From Candidatus Margulisiibacteriota bacterium (GTDB lineage: Bacteria; Margulisbacteria; WOR-1; XYC2-FULL-46-14; JAHJBW01): a DNA stretch of 5,341 nt. Under the pieces are notes generated by a model that saw nothing but the letters and a program-made list of their open reading frames with translations, did no database searches and was not told the origin of the DNA. Location of the stretch: NCBI GenBank assembly GCA_018813405.1, contig JAHJBW010000208.1:1-5341 (forward strand), read 5' to 3'. The position numbers and the translations under genes are program-made. Numbering within the stretch: the stretch's first letter is position 1; every line of letters begins with the position of its first letter. Shown piece by piece: positions 4,001-5,341 of the stretch.

Positions 4001-5341
4001 AAAAAGATTAGCGGCCCTGCTATGGATATTGATAGTGATCGCTGCCGTTCTGGTGATCAGATTGTTTTTTTTGCAGGTGGTTGGCTATTCTTTTTATCAG
4101 AACAAAGCTATCGAACAGCGGACACGCCTCATAAAAAAAGCGGCCAATCGCGGGGATATTATGGACAGGAACGGCAATATCCTGGCAACTTCGATAGACA
4201 CATATTCAATATATATCAACCCCAGAAAGTTTAGGGATTACGAAGAACTATCGCGCCTACTGAAAAAAGAAGTAAAACCCGAATCAAAGAAAAGGGCTTT
4301 TGCCTGGATCGAAAGAAAGATAAGCAGGGAACTGGCGGAAAAGATAAAAGCCAGGTCTTTTGAGGGATTGGACTTTCTTGTGGAAAAAAAGAGGGTGTAT
4401 CCCAAAGGGCATCTTGCTTCGCAGGTGCTGGGATTTGTCGGTCTGGACAACGAGGGGATGTCCGGAGTGGAATTTGGCTATGACGAGTATCTGAAAGGTG
4501 AAGAAGCGGAAATTTATACTGAATCCGATATCGGCGGGATCGAACTATTGTCGGCCCACCAAAAAGAACAAAAGCGCGGCGCGCCCGGCATGAATTTAAT
4601 GTTGACCATTGATGAGAACATACAATATTTCGCGGAGTCGGCGCTTGAAAGGGCCATACAAAAGTATGGCGCCAAACGCGGGTTGGTCATTGTTATGGAA
4701 GTGGAAAGCGGGGAGATACTGGCGCTGGCCGGAAAGCCTGATTTTGATCCCAACAAATACGCGGAATCGCCAACGGATTCCTGGCATTCACGGGCGGTAC
4801 AGGTCTATGAGCCGGGATCGACCTTTAAGGTGATCACCCTGGCGGCGGGATTGAGCGAGAAGGCGATAGACCTTGATACCAAACTGAAAGCTCTTGAAAG
4901 CATCAAGGTGGGTGATAAGACCATCAAGAACGCGCATGCCATAAATTTTGGCGGCAGTACCGTTAGTCCTTCCAAAATGCTCGAAGAGTCCATTAACACC
5001 GCGGCGGTCCAGATAGGACTGAAGGTGGGGAAGGACAGGTTTTACCGAAAGATAAGGGATTTTGGCTTTGGCGAAAGGGTGCAGGCCGGCCTGCCGGGAG
5101 AATCAAAGGGCCTGCTCAGAGAGCCTTCCAAATGGTATGAGCCGGACCTGGCCATGATGACCTTTGGCCAGAGTATTGGCGTAACGCCCCTTCAACTTAT
5201 ATCTGCCATTGGCAGTATTGGGAACGGCGGAGGAAGGGTACAGCCGGTGCTGGTCAAAAAGATCGAAAGCCTGAGCGAGAATTTTGTAAAGACCCATTAT
5301 CAAAAGGTGCTCAGTCGGCCTCTTTCAAAGGAAGTGGCTGA
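3993..5341 (+). CDS. ftsI: class B penicillin-binding protein, FtsI/PBP3-like (3' partial)
   Basis: This is a D,D-transpeptidase that cross-links peptidoglycan outside the membrane; FtsI-type enzymes act at the septum with FtsW. The visible part is 449 residues and runs off the right edge. It has a short basic N-terminus (MDKKR) and one transmembrane helix at about 6-26. The RGDIMDRNG motif at 53-61 opens the non-catalytic pedestal domain. The linker TIDENIQ is at 205-211, followed by GLVIVMEVESGEILALA at 230-246. The active-site motif STFK puts the nucleophile at S276 and the lysine at K279. The second motif, SIN, is at 333-335. VTPLQLISAIGSIGNGG starts at 397. The third motif, KTG, should lie just beyond the window. 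The start ATG sits inside holA, overlapping its last 8 bases in another frame, with no clear ribosome site, so translation is probably coupled. SpoVD-like or another class B PBP is possible; a PASTA tail cannot be judged. Confidence 0.92.
   Translation, partial: MDKKRLAALLWILIVIAAVLVIRLFFLQVVGYSFYQNKAIEQRTRLIKKAANRGDIMDRNGNILATSIDTYSIYINPRKFRDYEELSRLLKKEVKPESKKRAFAWIERKISRELAEKIKARSFEGLDFLVEKKRVYPKGHLASQVLGFVGLDNEGMSGVEFGYDEYLKGEEAEIYTESDIGGIELLSAHQKEQKRGAPGMNLMLTIDENIQYFAESALERAIQKYGAKRGLVIVMEVESGEILALAGKPDFDPNKYAESPTDSWHSRAVQVYEPGSTFKVITLAAGLSEKAIDLDTKLKALESIKVGDKTIKNAHAINFGGSTVSPSKMLEESINTAAVQIGLKVGKDRFYRKIRDFGFGERVQAGLPGESKGLLREPSKWYEPDLAMMTFGQSIGVTPLQLISAIGSIGNGGGRVQPVLVKKIESLSENFVKTHYQKVLSRPLSKEVA

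Noticed and set aside
4022..4234. Short + strand open frame of 70 codons
   Set aside because: It lies wholly inside the penicillin-binding protein gene in another frame. The 3993 frame carries the conserved motifs.

Overview
The window is 5,341 bases from a bacterial chromosome with every gene on the + strand. It looks like a lightly studied or uncultured lineage. The core genes (holA, an FtsI-type penicillin-binding protein, two threonine tRNAs) are clearly bacterial, but three adjacent envelope genes match no family I can name with confidence. The tRNA genes do not encode their CCA ends, and one gene has a strong AAGGAGG ribosome site. I cannot assign a phylum. The arrangement would fit candidate phyla of the Margulisbacteria/Saganbacteria, Elusimicrobia or Omnitrophica kind, but that is only an impression.

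Bases 1-2771 hold a tight three-gene unit for exported or membrane proteins. First is the end of a single-pass membrane protein with a long coiled coil and a lysine-rich tail. It overlaps by ATGA a secreted beta-sandwich (carbohydrate-binding-like) protein carrying an EF-hand-like loop. After a 17-base gap comes a secreted protein with a beta domain, a bacterial SH3 domain, four TPR-like repeats, a low-complexity linker and a beta-rich C-terminal module. Together they suggest a cell-envelope or surface assembly, with peptidoglycan or glycan contact and protein-protein scaffolding. The actual job is unknown.

Bases 2772-3094 have no protein gene but are densely structured. There are two intact threonine tRNA genes, tRNA-Thr(CGT) and tRNA-Thr(TGT), starting exactly 180 bases apart. 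Each is preceded by a REP-like hairpin whose 3' arm runs into the first three bases of the tRNA. A third hairpin of the same family lies between them in the opposite orientation, with a different but still fully paired stem. Two broken tRNA pieces are also present: an 11-base 5' fragment next to the middle hairpin, and a 22-base exact copy of the tRNA-Thr(TGT) anticodon/variable/T-arm region that forms the leader of holA. A TCGACA-17-TAAAAT promoter candidate uses the core of the middle hairpin as its -35 box. This is the most unusual part of the window.

Bases 3095-5341 hold holA (DNA polymerase III delta subunit), overlapping by 8 bases an FtsI-like class B penicillin-binding protein that runs off the right edge. 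The overlap implies that the clamp-loader subunit and the septal transpeptidase are co-transcribed, which is not the usual dcw-cluster order.
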